Source: CAYGAW01 sp964347945
GTDB lineage: Bacteria > Chloroflexota > Anaerolineae > UBA7937 > B3-Chlor
Assembly: GCA_964347945.1 (NCBI GenBank)
Contig: CAYGAW010000157.1
Location: 1 to 40,554 of the forward strand
DNA: 40,554 nucleotides
Reading direction: 5' to 3'
The notes under the pieces were generated by a model, which saw nothing but the letters and a program-made list of their open reading frames with translations, had not been told where the DNA came from and searched no databases. Of the stretch, positions 17,115 to 25,648 are shown piece after piece. A program made the position numbers and the translations under genes. Every line of letters starts with the position of its first letter. Position 1 is the first letter of the stretch.

Positions 17115-17143
17115 ATCATAATACATCTATTGATAATTGTCAA
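17115..17143 (-). promoter_or_regulatory. Strong promoter of rpsU group
   Basis: On the minus strand a perfect TTGACA (17143-17138) and TATGAT (17120-17115) are separated by 17 bp, in an A/T-rich patch. The transcript would start near 17108, some 210 nt before the rpsU ATG. Confidence 0.8.
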
Positions 17144-17155
17144 GTGTTTCAAGGG

Positions 17156-17176
17156 CCTGGCATAGGTCGTGCCAGG
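17156..17176. repeat. Inverted repeat between divergent promoters
   Basis: CCTGGCA (17156-17162) and TGCCAGG (17170-17176) form a perfect 7-bp inverted repeat with a 7-bp spacer. It lies between the -35 boxes of the rpsU and plsX promoters, where a regulator could act on both. No known consensus was matched. Confidence 0.45.
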
Positions 17177-17196
17177 GCGATGATGCTGCATCGCGC

Positions 17197-17225
17197 TTGA
17201 CCTAGGCACCTGGGACTTCTATAAT
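17197..17225 (+). promoter_or_regulatory. Promoter of the plsX group
   Basis: TTGACC (17197-17202), a 17-bp spacer and a perfect TATAAT (17220-17225). The leader to ATG 17436 is about 200 nt and contains only a minimal 8-codon frame at 17358-17384; no rpmF is present although rpmF often precedes plsX in other bacteria. Confidence 0.8.
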
Positions 17226-17435
17226 TACAAACCGGCAACTCCTGGCTTCGTTCGCCAGCACGGACTCGAGGCTGAGAGCGCGGTTGGACTGTCAACATCG
17301 CCGATCTTCGAGGTAGATCGCGACGTATCTCCTTTTGCTTGTGATAGGGGTCGAGAGATGAGCGTATCAGCAAGAGCCAAATAGCGGGGGTGCTTCGCTA
17401 CCGACGCTACACATTGTCGGGTGTGGAGGGGGATG

Positions 17436-18431
17436 ATGAGAATTGTCTTGGATGCTATGGGGGGCGACCATGCTCCACAGGTGACAGTTGAGGGCGGGGT
17501 ATGGGCCGCCAGAGAATACAGCGTGCAGGTGGCAATGGTGGGCAACCAGGAACTCCTGGAGATCGAACTGGCCAAGCATGACACCTCGCGATTGAGCTTG
17601 CCGGTCATCCACGCCAGCCAGGTGCTGGAGATGGAAGATGACCCAGCCAGTGCCGCCAAGAGCAAGAAAGACTCGTCCATGGTGGTAGGCATGGACGTGG
17701 TGAAGCGCGGCGAGGCCGATGCATTCTACTCGGCTGGCAACTCTGGCGGGGTGATGGCCGTCGCCTTGTTTCGCCTGGGGCGCATCCCAGGTGCGAAGCG
17801 TCCGGCTCTCAGCGCCGCCTATCCCACCACAGCGGGTTTCTGTGTCGTGCTGGATGTGGGAGCCAACACCGACTGCAGGCCGGACTGGCTCTTGCAGTTC
17901 GGCATCATGGGCGCAGCGTACGCAGAAAGAGTGCTTGGCATCAAGGAACCCAGGGTGGGCATAGTCTCTAATGGGGAGGAAGAAGGCAAGGGCAGCATCT
18001 TGGTCAAGGACGCGTACGCGTTGCTCAAAGGCAGCCACCTCAATTTCATAGGCAACGTTGAGGGCAAGGACATTCCAATGGGTCTAGCCGATGTGGTGGT
18101 CACCGATGGACTGACGGGCAACGTCATAATCAAACTCTCGGAGGGCCTCAGCAAGTTTCTGTTCGGTATCGTGCGTGACGAGATCAAGAGTAGTCCGTTG
18201 ACGACATTGGGAGGCATGCTGGCGAGACCGGCTTTTGCCAGCGCGAGGAAGGTTCTCGACTACACTGAGGTGGGCGGAGTGCCGCTTTTGGGCGTGAATG
18301 GAGTAGTCATAGTGGGCCATGGTCGCTCAAACGCCACCGCCATTAAGAATGGCATAGGCGCAGCCAAGCGAGCAGTGGAAGGCGGAATGCTTGAGGGCAT
18401 CAGAGCAGGCCTGTCGCAGGTCAACCATTGA
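17436..18431 (+). CDS. plsX: Phosphate acyltransferase PlsX
   Basis: PlsX converts acyl-ACP and phosphate into acyl-phosphate, the donor for PlsY in phosphatidic acid synthesis, and acts at the membrane surface. The product is 331 residues starting MRIVLDAMGGDHAP, the family N-terminus. Two adjacent ATGs (17433 and 17436) follow GGAGGGGG; the second has the better spacing. Further family segments are SAGNSGGVMAVAL, a DVGANTDCRP segment, VVTDGLTGNVIIKLSEG and VPLLGVNGVVIVGHG near the end. It is the first gene of a plus-strand series with the ketosynthase (32 bp later) and a thioesterase. Confidence 0.96.
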   Translation: MRIVLDAMGGDHAPQVTVEGGVWAAREYSVQVAMVGNQELLEIELAKHDTSRLSLPVIHASQVLEMEDDPASAAKSKKDSSMVVGMDVVKRGEADAFYSAGNSGGVMAVALFRLGRIPGAKRPALSAAYPTTAGFCVVLDVGANTDCRPDWLLQFGIMGAAYAERVLGIKEPRVGIVSNGEEEGKGSILVKDAYALLKGSHLNFIGNVEGKDIPMGLADVVVTDGLTGNVIIKLSEGLSKFLFGIVRDEIKSSPLTTLGGMLARPAFASARKVLDYTEVGGVPLLGVNGVVIVGHGRSNATAIKNGIGAAKRAVEGGMLEGIRAGLSQVNH

Positions 18432-18463
18432 AGGTGCGCTGGGAAAGATACGAGGAGTAGTAC

Positions 18464-19843
18464 ATGTCAGCAGTCGAAGAGAGACTGGAACACCTTCCAT
18501 CCGATGTGCGGAGGGCGTTGCGGAAACAACTGGAAGCTTTGGAGAGGGAAGAATCTGGCGAACCGGCGCTTGATGAGGTTGCGCTGCATGACCTCGTGGC
18601 TCGGCTGACTTTGCGGCACCGAGTCGTAATCACCGGTATGGGAGCTGTTACTCCGCTGGGATTGAATCTTGAGGAGACCTGGGCGGGCCTCATAGAAGGC
18701 CGCTCGGGCATTGACCTCATCACGCAGATAGATGCCAGTAACTACCCTACGAGGATTGGCGGGGAAGTCAGGGGCTTCGATCCGACTGATTACATCAACT
18801 TCAAGGAAGCGCGTCGCATGGAGCGCTTCAGCCACTTCGCCGTGGCTGCAACACAGGAGGCCCTGGAAGATGCGCAGTTGAGCATCGAAAATATCGATGC
18901 TAAACAGGTGGGAGTGCTGATCGGCACGGCGATTGGGGGCCTCAACGCTACTGTGGAGGCGGTCCGCAATCTGGACGCTGGCAAGCGGATCTCGCCTTTC
19001 TACCTGGTCACCATGGCGCCCAACATCGCTGCCTTTCACGTCTGCCATCAGTTCGGGCTCAAGGGCTACAACAACACGGTGACCACCGCATGCGCTGCTG
19101 GCGTACAAGCGGTGGGAGAGGCAGCCGAGGTTGTGCGTCGGGGGTCAGCTCAAGTGATGGTTGCGGGAGGCACGGAGAGTGCCAACGCTGAGATAGGTTT
19201 GGCTGGCTTCTGCGCCATGCGAGGCCTCTCCACCCGTAACGACGAGCCTCAGAAGGCGTCGCGTCCCTTCGACAGGGATCGCGACGGGTTCGTATGCTCG
19301 GAGGGCTCCGGCATCTTGATCCTCGAGAATCTCGAACATGCTCTGAAGAGAGGAGCCCACATCTATGCTGAGGTCCTGGGTTACTCGGCAACGTCCGACG
19401 CTTACAATCTGGCCGCCCCTGATCCAGAGGCGGAGGGTGCAGCCCGGGCGATCAGGTGGGCGTTGCAGGATGCTGGTTTGAAGCCTCAAGAGGTAGGCTA
19501 CATCAACGCTCACGGTACATCGACCCCCCTCAATGATGCCATGGAGACGCTGGCGATAAAGAAGGTCTTCGGAGATCACGCCTACCATGTGCCTATTAGC
19601 TCCACCAAGTCCATGATCGGTCATCTCTTCGGCGGAGCGGGAGCGGTAGAGACCATCGTCTGCGCTTTGACTATCGAGCATGGTATCATCCATCCTACGA
19701 TCAACTACGAGACCCCCGATCCTGAATGTGACCTCGACTACGTTCCTAACGTGGCCCGCAAGTCGGAGGTGGATGTAGCCCTCTGCAACTCATTCGGTCT
19801 GGGTGGACAGGACGCGTGCCTCGTGCTGGGCAGATACCGCTAG
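18464..19843 (+). CDS. fabF: 3-oxoacyl-ACP synthase II-like ketosynthase with N-terminal extension
   Basis: This condensing enzyme extends acyl chains by decarboxylative Claisen condensation with malonyl-ACP. The product is 459 residues; a typical FabF is about 410. The Cys-His-His triad is visible: Cys210 in TTACAAG, His350 in NAHGTSTPLND and His387 in KSMIGHLFGGAGA. The core starts at HRVVITGMG (residue 52). The first 51 residues are an extra charged, helix-rich segment. A good GAGGAG six bases before ATG 18464 supports the extension being translated. It follows plsX, in keeping with fatty-acid/lipid synthesis, though no fabD, fabG or acpP is adjacent. Confidence 0.93.
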   Translation: MSAVEERLEHLPSDVRRALRKQLEALEREESGEPALDEVALHDLVARLTLRHRVVITGMGAVTPLGLNLEETWAGLIEGRSGIDLITQIDASNYPTRIGGEVRGFDPTDYINFKEARRMERFSHFAVAATQEALEDAQLSIENIDAKQVGVLIGTAIGGLNATVEAVRNLDAGKRISPFYLVTMAPNIAAFHVCHQFGLKGYNNTVTTACAAGVQAVGEAAEVVRRGSAQVMVAGGTESANAEIGLAGFCAMRGLSTRNDEPQKASRPFDRDRDGFVCSEGSGILILENLEHALKRGAHIYAEVLGYSATSDAYNLAAPDPEAEGAARAIRWALQDAGLKPQEVGYINAHGTSTPLNDAMETLAIKKVFGDHAYHVPISSTKSMIGHLFGGAGAVETIVCALTIEHGIIHPTINYETPDPECDLDYVPNVARKSEVDVALCNSFGLGGQDACLVLGRYR

Positions 19844-19902
19844 GTCAACCACGCCTGCTCGTGCATCCATGGCGATACGCGGCGCGACGGAAAGGACTAC
19901 TC

Positions 19903-20376
19903 ATGAGACACAGGCAGCCCAACTCGCGGATGTGCTTCGTCTGCGGGATGCAGAACCCAATAGGACTGAAGATCATCTTCGAAAGCGACGGAGAATGTGT
20001 GTGGGCTCGGTTCACCCCCCGTGAGGAGCACCAGGGCTACCCGGGCGTCTTGCATGGGGGGATAACCTTCGCCCTGCTGGATGAGGTCATAGGCAGGGCA
20101 GCTATGGAACTGGGTGACACCGCGTGGATGATGACGGCCAAGGCGGAAATGCGCTACCGCAAGCACGTGCCCATTGGAGAGGAGCTCACTTTGATGGGCA
20201 AGCTCACGCGAGTGCGCAGCCGGACCGTTGAGGGGGTTGGCGAACTCCGTCTGGAAGATGGTAGCGTGGCTGTCGATGCCAAAGCGGTTTACACAAGAGT
20301 GCCAGAGACATTGGCCGAGAAGATGAAGGATCGGATGGAGGAGGAGATGAAGTATTGGCGGGTCATAGAAGACTAG
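19903..20376 (+). CDS. Hotdog-fold thioesterase (PaaI-like)
   Basis: The product is 157 residues from ATG 19903, with GGAAAGGA upstream; the open frame to 19816 overlaps the ketosynthase and is rejected. The N-terminus carries a CFVCG motif followed by NPIGL, common in a branch of the hotdog thioesterase family. The active-site helix region is GVLHGGITFALLDEVIG. Such enzymes hydrolyse acyl-CoA or acyl-ACP thioesters. Position next to plsX and the ketosynthase suggests an acyl-chain substrate, but the specificity cannot be read. It ends 93 bp before the SHMT-GcvT fusion. Confidence 0.9.
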   Translation: MRHRQPNSRMCFVCGMQNPIGLKIIFESDGECVWARFTPREEHQGYPGVLHGGITFALLDEVIGRAAMELGDTAWMMTAKAEMRYRKHVPIGEELTLMGKLTRVRSRTVEGVGELRLEDGSVAVDAKAVYTRVPETLAEKMKDRMEEEMKYWRVIED

Positions 20377-20469
20377 CGATTTCGCGGCCGGACCCGTTGA
20401 ATACTCTGTCACAGCATCGGCGTGAACTAGTCGGATCTTGGTGTGGAAAACACAGAGGGAGCTAGTGCG

Positions 20470-23400
20470 GTGAAGGCTTACAAGGACTTCCTGATTCGAA
20501 CGGACATCTCGGAGGTAGATCCTGACATAGATCTGATTGTCGGCTTCGAGGAGGAGCGACAAGCCAGAAGGCTGATCCTGATTCCGTCTGAGAGCTTCTG
20601 CTCTTTGCCCGTCCGGCAAGCTCTGGGTTCCGTCTTCACCAATGTCTACGCCGAGGGGTATCCACCGCCGCGCATGACCAGGGACGACGAGGAGCTGCTG
20701 GTCGACTTCGATCACCAACTAGCGTACTACCGGCGCTACGGCGATCGAAGGTTCTACAAAGGATGCGACTACGTTCACTTCGTGGAGACCCTAGCGCGCA
20801 GACGGTGTGCAGAGTGCTTCGCCACGGACGGAATAGGGCCGGACCAGATCCATGTCAACGTTCAACCCCTATCTGGCGCGGCTGCCAACAATTCCGTGTA
20901 CGATGCCTTCGTCCGACCGGGGGACACGGTGATGGGTATGGATTTGGCCCACGGCGGCCACCTCACACACGGCAGCGAGTACAACCGTTCGGGAAAGAAC
21001 TATAACATCGTCTCCTATGAGGTCGACAGGACCACCGAGTTGCTGGACTACGACAAGATCATGAGGCTGGCAATCGAGCACCGACCGAGGATGATCATTG
21101 TTGGATACACCTCCTACCCATGGGCGCCCGATTGGTCCAAGTTCAGGGAGATAGCCGATGCTGTCCCTGGCGGGTCTATTCTATTCGCGGACATCGCTCA
21201 TCCCGCGGGCATGGTCATCGGTGGCGTCTATCCGACTCCGGTAGGCTATGCAGATGTCATCGCTTTCACCACTCACAAGACGCTGTGCGGGCCACGCGGG
21301 GCGGTGATCATGACCACCGATGAGGAGAAGGCGCGGCTGATAGACAATGCGGTCTTCCCCGGGGAGCAGGGCGGGCCGCACGTCAACAAGTTCGCAGGCA
21401 TCGCCGTGGCGTTCAAACTGGCCCAGCGAGAGGAGTTCAGGCATCTCCAAGAGATCATCGTGAAGAACGCCAGGGCCCTGGCCGAGGGGTTGCAGAAGCG
21501 CGGCCTGAGGCTAGCGTATGGAGGCACGGACACGCACTTGCTGGTGATAGATCTCAACGCTATCGAAACGGACACAGGCTTCCCCATCAAGGGGGAGATT
21601 GCGGCCCGTGTTCTGGAGCTGTGCGGACTGGTGACGAACAAGAATACCATCCCTGGGGACGAGAGCGCCGCCGACGCCAGTGGCATTCGCCTGGGAACTC
21701 CCTGGGTCAGCCAAAGGGGCCTGGATCCGGAAGACATGGACGAGTTGGCAGACATTATCTACCAGGTGCTGATCAACATCAAGCCTTTCCAATACGTTGG
21801 CCTGACGGGCGATCTGCCGCGTGGCAAGATGGAACTCCAGATACTTGAGGAGATGAAGCGCCGTGTGGCCAAGTTGGCGGAACGGGCTGGGGCCGAGGGA
21901 GACACACGTTGGGACGGGTATCCACACTACTTCTGGCTGCATAGGGATTCATCTGCGAGGGCCGGCAGACTGCTGGATGAGCACCGCAGGCTGGGTGCTG
22001 AGCTTGGTGAGTTGCACGGCTGGAAGGTGCCCCTTCACTATGGAGGAGAAGACGAGGAGTTGGAGTTCGCCAGCCGGTCGGCCGCTCTCTTCGACCTGAC
22101 CGACATGGGAGTGCTGGAGGTGAGCGGCCAGCGAGCCAGGGCCTTCCTGCAGGAGGCGAGCACTAACAATGTGGCTGGACTGAGTGCGGGTCTCGCTCAG
22201 CGCTCCTTCCTCCTCGATAAGGATGGGGACTTGATTGACGATGTATCCATATTGCACCTGCCTGGAGATGAGCGTGGGCGAGAGAGATACTTGATGCTGA
22301 CGAATCCTGCCAACGCCGACAGGGTGAAGGCCTGGCTTCGGGGATTGTCGGACGGTTACGTGCTATTTGACAACGAGGACATCTTCCGCAAGGTGCAAGG
22401 GCCCGCCGTCGTGGAGGATCTTGCGGAGATCGCTGATCAGTACTCTCGTCGAGCGGCCCTGGCGTTACACGGACCCGAAGCAGCGGATGTATTGACCAAA
22501 GCCGGGTGGCCCGGGGTTGCCCTGGAGCGCGGTTGCCTGTGGCAGGGTGACATCGGCGGCATCGCGACCCTGGTATATAGCACCGGATATGGGGATGGGG
22601 ATCTGCGCTACGAGATCATCGTTCACCCCGACCGGCTGAGAGAGTTTTGGAATCTGCTGGCGGGCGGTGGCGCGAAGCCCGCGGGACTGGCGGTCAGGGA
22701 CGCTCTGCGGGTTCAGGCTGGCCTACCGTCCTACCACGACGGGGAGACCAGACCGGACGGGGCTTCGTTGTTTGAGGCTGGACACGCTTCTCTTTTCCAC
22801 CTGTCCAAACCCTATTTCGTGGGCGAGAAGAGCTTGCACAGGCTGAGGCCCAAAGTGCAGAAAGAAGAGTTCGCGTGGGAGGAGACGCAAGGTGAACTCA
22901 GGCGGACGTCTCTATATGAGGAGCACCGTAAGCTGACCAGGAAGATCGTACCCTTTGCTGGCTGGGAGATGCCCTTGTGGTATAGCACGGTGCTGGAGGA
23001 GCATCGGGCCGTTCGGGAAGCTGCCGGGCTGTTCGATGTGGCTCACATGGGCGTGTTGGAGGTCTGTGGCGACCACGCGGCGAGCTTCTTGGACGTGGTG
23101 GCGACCAACTACGTGCGCTGGCTCGAGGACGGCCAATCCCACTATTCGTACCTTCTTGACCCAGAGGCCAGGGTGATCGACGACATCATGGTCTATCGGC
23201 GCTCTGCCGACCGCTACATGGTGATAGTGAACGCGGCCAACGCCGAGAAGGATTTGGCCTGGCTTCGCGCGGTCAACTCGCGACAGTATCTGATAGACCT
23301 GGAGTGTCCAGACAAGGAGATAGAGGGTGAGGTGACCATCAGGGATCTAAAGGATCCCTCCTCGGGCGAGGATCAGCGCGTGGACATGGCGTTGCAGGGG

Positions 23401-24129
23401 CCCAATTCCCTGACGATACTTCAGCGGCTTACTGACGAATCCAGGCTGAGGGACAGGCTGGCTAGGATCGCGCGCACAGAGTTCATAGAGACGGAGTTGG
23501 CAGGGATTGACGTCATCGTGTCGCGGACAGGGTACACGGGAGAGGACGTCGCCTATGAACTCTACCTCCATCCGGATAATGCACCCAAGATGTGGAATCT
23601 CTTGTTGGAGGTCGGGGAAGACCTTGGTATCAAGCCAGCAGGGCTCGGCGCGCGGGACTCCACCCGGACAGAGGCTGGACTACCGTTGTACGGCCATGAG
23701 TTGGCGGGGGAACACGACATCTCGCCAACCGGAGCCGGCTTCGCGCCTTACGTCAAGCTGCATAAGCCTTACTTCACAGGCCGGCAGGCGCATCTGGAGA
23801 GAGAAGCCAGGCGAACGATGGAGATCATCCGCTTCCGCATGAAGGCCAAGGGTATCAGGGCGGTCAGGCCCGGCGACGCTGTTGTGAGTCGCAGAGGCGA
23901 GTACACCGGTGCCGTGACCAGTTGCGCTCTTGATGCGGAGGGATACCAGTTGGGGATGGCCTATGTGAACAGGAGGTACACCCAGGAAGGCACCGAGCTG
24001 AGGATCTTCCCGCTGCCTCCGCGCGACAAGGAGCTGCCGGAGAAGGACAAGCGGGAACTCGTGGTCGGGGACAAGGTGCTGGTGGCGGAGGAAGCCGTGG
24101 TTCTGCCACGCTTCCCAACGGAGGAGTAA
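20470..24129 (+). CDS. Serine hydroxymethyltransferase-GcvT-GcvT fusion
   Basis: The product is about 1,219 residues (1,228 from GTG 20443). GTG 20470 is preferred because GAGGGAG precedes it. Residues 1-475 are serine hydroxymethyltransferase (PLP enzyme: serine + THF to glycine + methylene-THF), with the PLP lysine in FTTHKTLCGPRG (codon 21277-21279), LAHGGHLTHG and DIAHPAGMVIGG. Compared with usual SHMT, about 27 residues are inserted between AEGYP and the RFYKGC motif (20665-20745). Residues about 511-797 form a GcvT (T-protein) unit that keeps LIDDVSILHL but has GYGDG where GYTGE is expected. Residues about 814-1217 form a second, fuller GcvT unit with VIDDIMVYRR, GYTGED, GLGARDSTRTEAG and a C-terminal barrel. 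No H-, P- or L-protein gene is nearby. A C1-channelling role is inferred. Confidence 0.95.
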   Translation: MKAYKDFLIRTDISEVDPDIDLIVGFEEERQARRLILIPSESFCSLPVRQALGSVFTNVYAEGYPPPRMTRDDEELLVDFDHQLAYYRRYGDRRFYKGCDYVHFVETLARRRCAECFATDGIGPDQIHVNVQPLSGAAANNSVYDAFVRPGDTVMGMDLAHGGHLTHGSEYNRSGKNYNIVSYEVDRTTELLDYDKIMRLAIEHRPRMIIVGYTSYPWAPDWSKFREIADAVPGGSILFADIAHPAGMVIGGVYPTPVGYADVIAFTTHKTLCGPRGAVIMTTDEEKARLIDNAVFPGEQGGPHVNKFAGIAVAFKLAQREEFRHLQEIIVKNARALAEGLQKRGLRLAYGGTDTHLLVIDLNAIETDTGFPIKGEIAARVLELCGLVTNKNTIPGDESAADASGIRLGTPWVSQRGLDPEDMDELADIIYQVLINIKPFQYVGLTGDLPRGKMELQILEEMKRRVAKLAERAGAEGDTRWDGYPHYFWLHRDSSARAGRLLDEHRRLGAELGELHGWKVPLHYGGEDEELEFASRSAALFDLTDMGVLEVSGQRARAFLQEASTNNVAGLSAGLAQRSFLLDKDGDLIDDVSILHLPGDERGRERYLMLTNPANADRVKAWLRGLSDGYVLFDNEDIFRKVQGPAVVEDLAEIADQYSRRAALALHGPEAADVLTKAGWPGVALERGCLWQGDIGGIATLVYSTGYGDGDLRYEIIVHPDRLREFWNLLAGGGAKPAGLAVRDALRVQAGLPSYHDGETRPDGASLFEAGHASLFHLSKPYFVGEKSLHRLRPKVQKEEFAWEETQGELRRTSLYEEHRKLTRKIVPFAGWEMPLWYSTVLEEHRAVREAAGLFDVAHMGVLEVCGDHAASFLDVVATNYVRWLEDGQSHYSYLLDPEARVIDDIMVYRRSADRYMVIVNAANAEKDLAWLRAVNSRQYLIDLECPDKEIEGEVTIRDLKDPSSGEDQRVDMALQGPNSLTILQRLTDESRLRDRLARIARTEFIETELAGIDVIVSRTGYTGEDVAYELYLHPDNAPKMWNLLLEVGEDLGIKPAGLGARDSTRTEAGLPLYGHELAGEHDISPTGAGFAPYVKLHKPYFTGRQAHLEREARRTMEIIRFRMKAKGIRAVRPGDAVVSRRGEYTGAVTSCALDAEGYQLGMAYVNRRYTQEGTELRIFPLPPRDKELPEKDKRELVVGDKVLVAEEAVVLPRFPTEE

Positions 24130-24196
24130 TTGGCGGGCGAGATGAGGGACGCCATTCGAGCACCGGTTCCGCTCAGCCCACCGGGCGGTTTGGCGA

Positions 24197-24225
24197 TTGA
24201 CTTTCCTCTTTGCGTCAGCGATAAT
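24197..24225 (+). promoter_or_regulatory. Promoter of the LarA-like gene
   Basis: TTGACT (24197-24202), 17 bp and GATAAT (24220-24225). The transcript would start near 24232, so the in-frame upstream codon at 24197 cannot be the start. Confidence 0.65.
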
Positions 24226-24268
24226 TAGAGAAGAATGGTCAACTTCATGGAATGGAGGTTCACAGACG

Positions 24269-25561
24269 ATGGCGGCGCGGGGAAAAGGACACTATGACGG
24301 TCGACCTCTGACCTTCGATCTACCGGATGGATGGGACCTGTTGGCGATGAGCGAGCCGCGCGATGTGCGTGCGGCCGCGAACGTGGAGGCTTTGGTCAAG
24401 GAAGGGCTCGACAACCCTTTTGGCATGGCTCCCTTGTCTCAGGTCATCGGGTCGCTGGAGAACAGGACTGCGGTGATCATCAGCGAGGATCAGACACGAC
24501 CTTCGCCTGTTGGTTCAGTGGCCGTACCTCTGATCAACGAACTCAATAGGTTGGGCATCGCTGACAAAGACATCGACGTCATCATCGGTCGAGGCACGCA
24601 CCGGGAGATAACCCAGGACGAGATGACGCAGAAGCTGGGCGACGAGGTCCTTAGCAGGATCAAAGTCAGCGTACACGATGCCGACGACAACGACAACCTG
24701 GTCAACGTTGGCACCACCAGCAGGGGCACCCCCGTTTGGGCCAACCGGAGGGTTGTCGAGGCAGGCTTCAGCGTGGGCATAGGGACTATCAACCCCCACT
24801 ACTTCGCCGGCTATGGCGGCGGGCCGAAGCTCATATTGCCCGGCATCTCGGGACGGGACACGATCAGGCACAATCACGTGCTTATCAGAGAGCCGGGCAC
24901 GGTACAGGGCAACATGGAGGGTAATCCGCTCTGGGAGGACATGTTGGAGGCAGCTCGTCTGGTAGGACTCGACATGAAGATCGACTGCCTCCTCAACTCC
25001 GAGACCAAGATCTACAAGCTGTTCGTGGGCGACGTGGACGCCGCTCAGAAGGAGGCGGTCAGAGAGCTGACCGAGGTCTACGGCGCGCCCGTGCCAAGAC
25101 TCGCAGATGTGACCATCACTTCTGCCTTCCCCTTGGAGACCAACCTGATTCAGTCGGGCAAGTCCATCCTGCTGGCCGATGATATCACCAAGCCAGGGGG
25201 GACTGTGATTCTGCTCAGTGCTTGTCCGGACGGAGCAGGGCCTCTAATGTATGAGACGTTGGCGGAGAGACCCGACCCTGAGGAAGTTGTAGACTGGATC
25301 GCCGAGGGCAAGGCGTCGACAACCGGGGGCCCTATGGCCTCACGGCTGCGTCGCCTGCTAGCCACGAAGAGCTTGATGGTAGTAACGGAGGGCTTGACAC
25401 CGCAGCAACTGGCGGACATGGAGATGGAGCACGCGACTTCGATCGAGGATGCCACCGTCCAGGTATCTCGCAGGCAGCCCAAGGCTGAGGTGATCGTACT
25501 GCCCATTGGCGGCTCGACATTCCCGTACGTGCAGGAAGCCCTAGAGCAGGTGCCAGCGTAG
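24269..25561 (+). CDS. LarA-like (nickel-pincer family) hydroxy-acid racemase/epimerase homologue
   Basis: The product is 430 residues from ATG 24269, with GGAGG ten bases upstream. It belongs to the lactate racemase catalytic-subunit family (DUF2088), whose founding member isomerises D- and L-lactate with a nickel pincer nucleotide bound to a lysine. Visible are GTHREIT (His111), NPHYFAG (His177), GGGPKLILPGISG (Lys187, the expected cofactor lysine) and HNH near 201-203. The family is broad, covering several 2-hydroxy acids, so lactate is not assured. The cofactor genes larB, larC and larE are absent from the window. It faces the glycerate kinase gene, ending 87 bp from it. Confidence 0.88.
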   Translation: MAARGKGHYDGRPLTFDLPDGWDLLAMSEPRDVRAAANVEALVKEGLDNPFGMAPLSQVIGSLENRTAVIISEDQTRPSPVGSVAVPLINELNRLGIADKDIDVIIGRGTHREITQDEMTQKLGDEVLSRIKVSVHDADDNDNLVNVGTTSRGTPVWANRRVVEAGFSVGIGTINPHYFAGYGGGPKLILPGISGRDTIRHNHVLIREPGTVQGNMEGNPLWEDMLEAARLVGLDMKIDCLLNSETKIYKLFVGDVDAAQKEAVRELTEVYGAPVPRLADVTITSAFPLETNLIQSGKSILLADDITKPGGTVILLSACPDGAGPLMYETLAERPDPEEVVDWIAEGKASTTGGPMASRLRRLLATKSLMVVTEGLTPQQLADMEMEHATSIEDATVQVSRRQPKAEVIVLPIGGSTFPYVQEALEQVPA

Positions 25562-25648
25562 GCCGACCGGCAAAGAGTCATTACGACTGACGCGAGGGAT
25601 TCTGCACCAGTAACGATGGGCCGGTGCCTCCCAGTCACAGAGCAGCGG

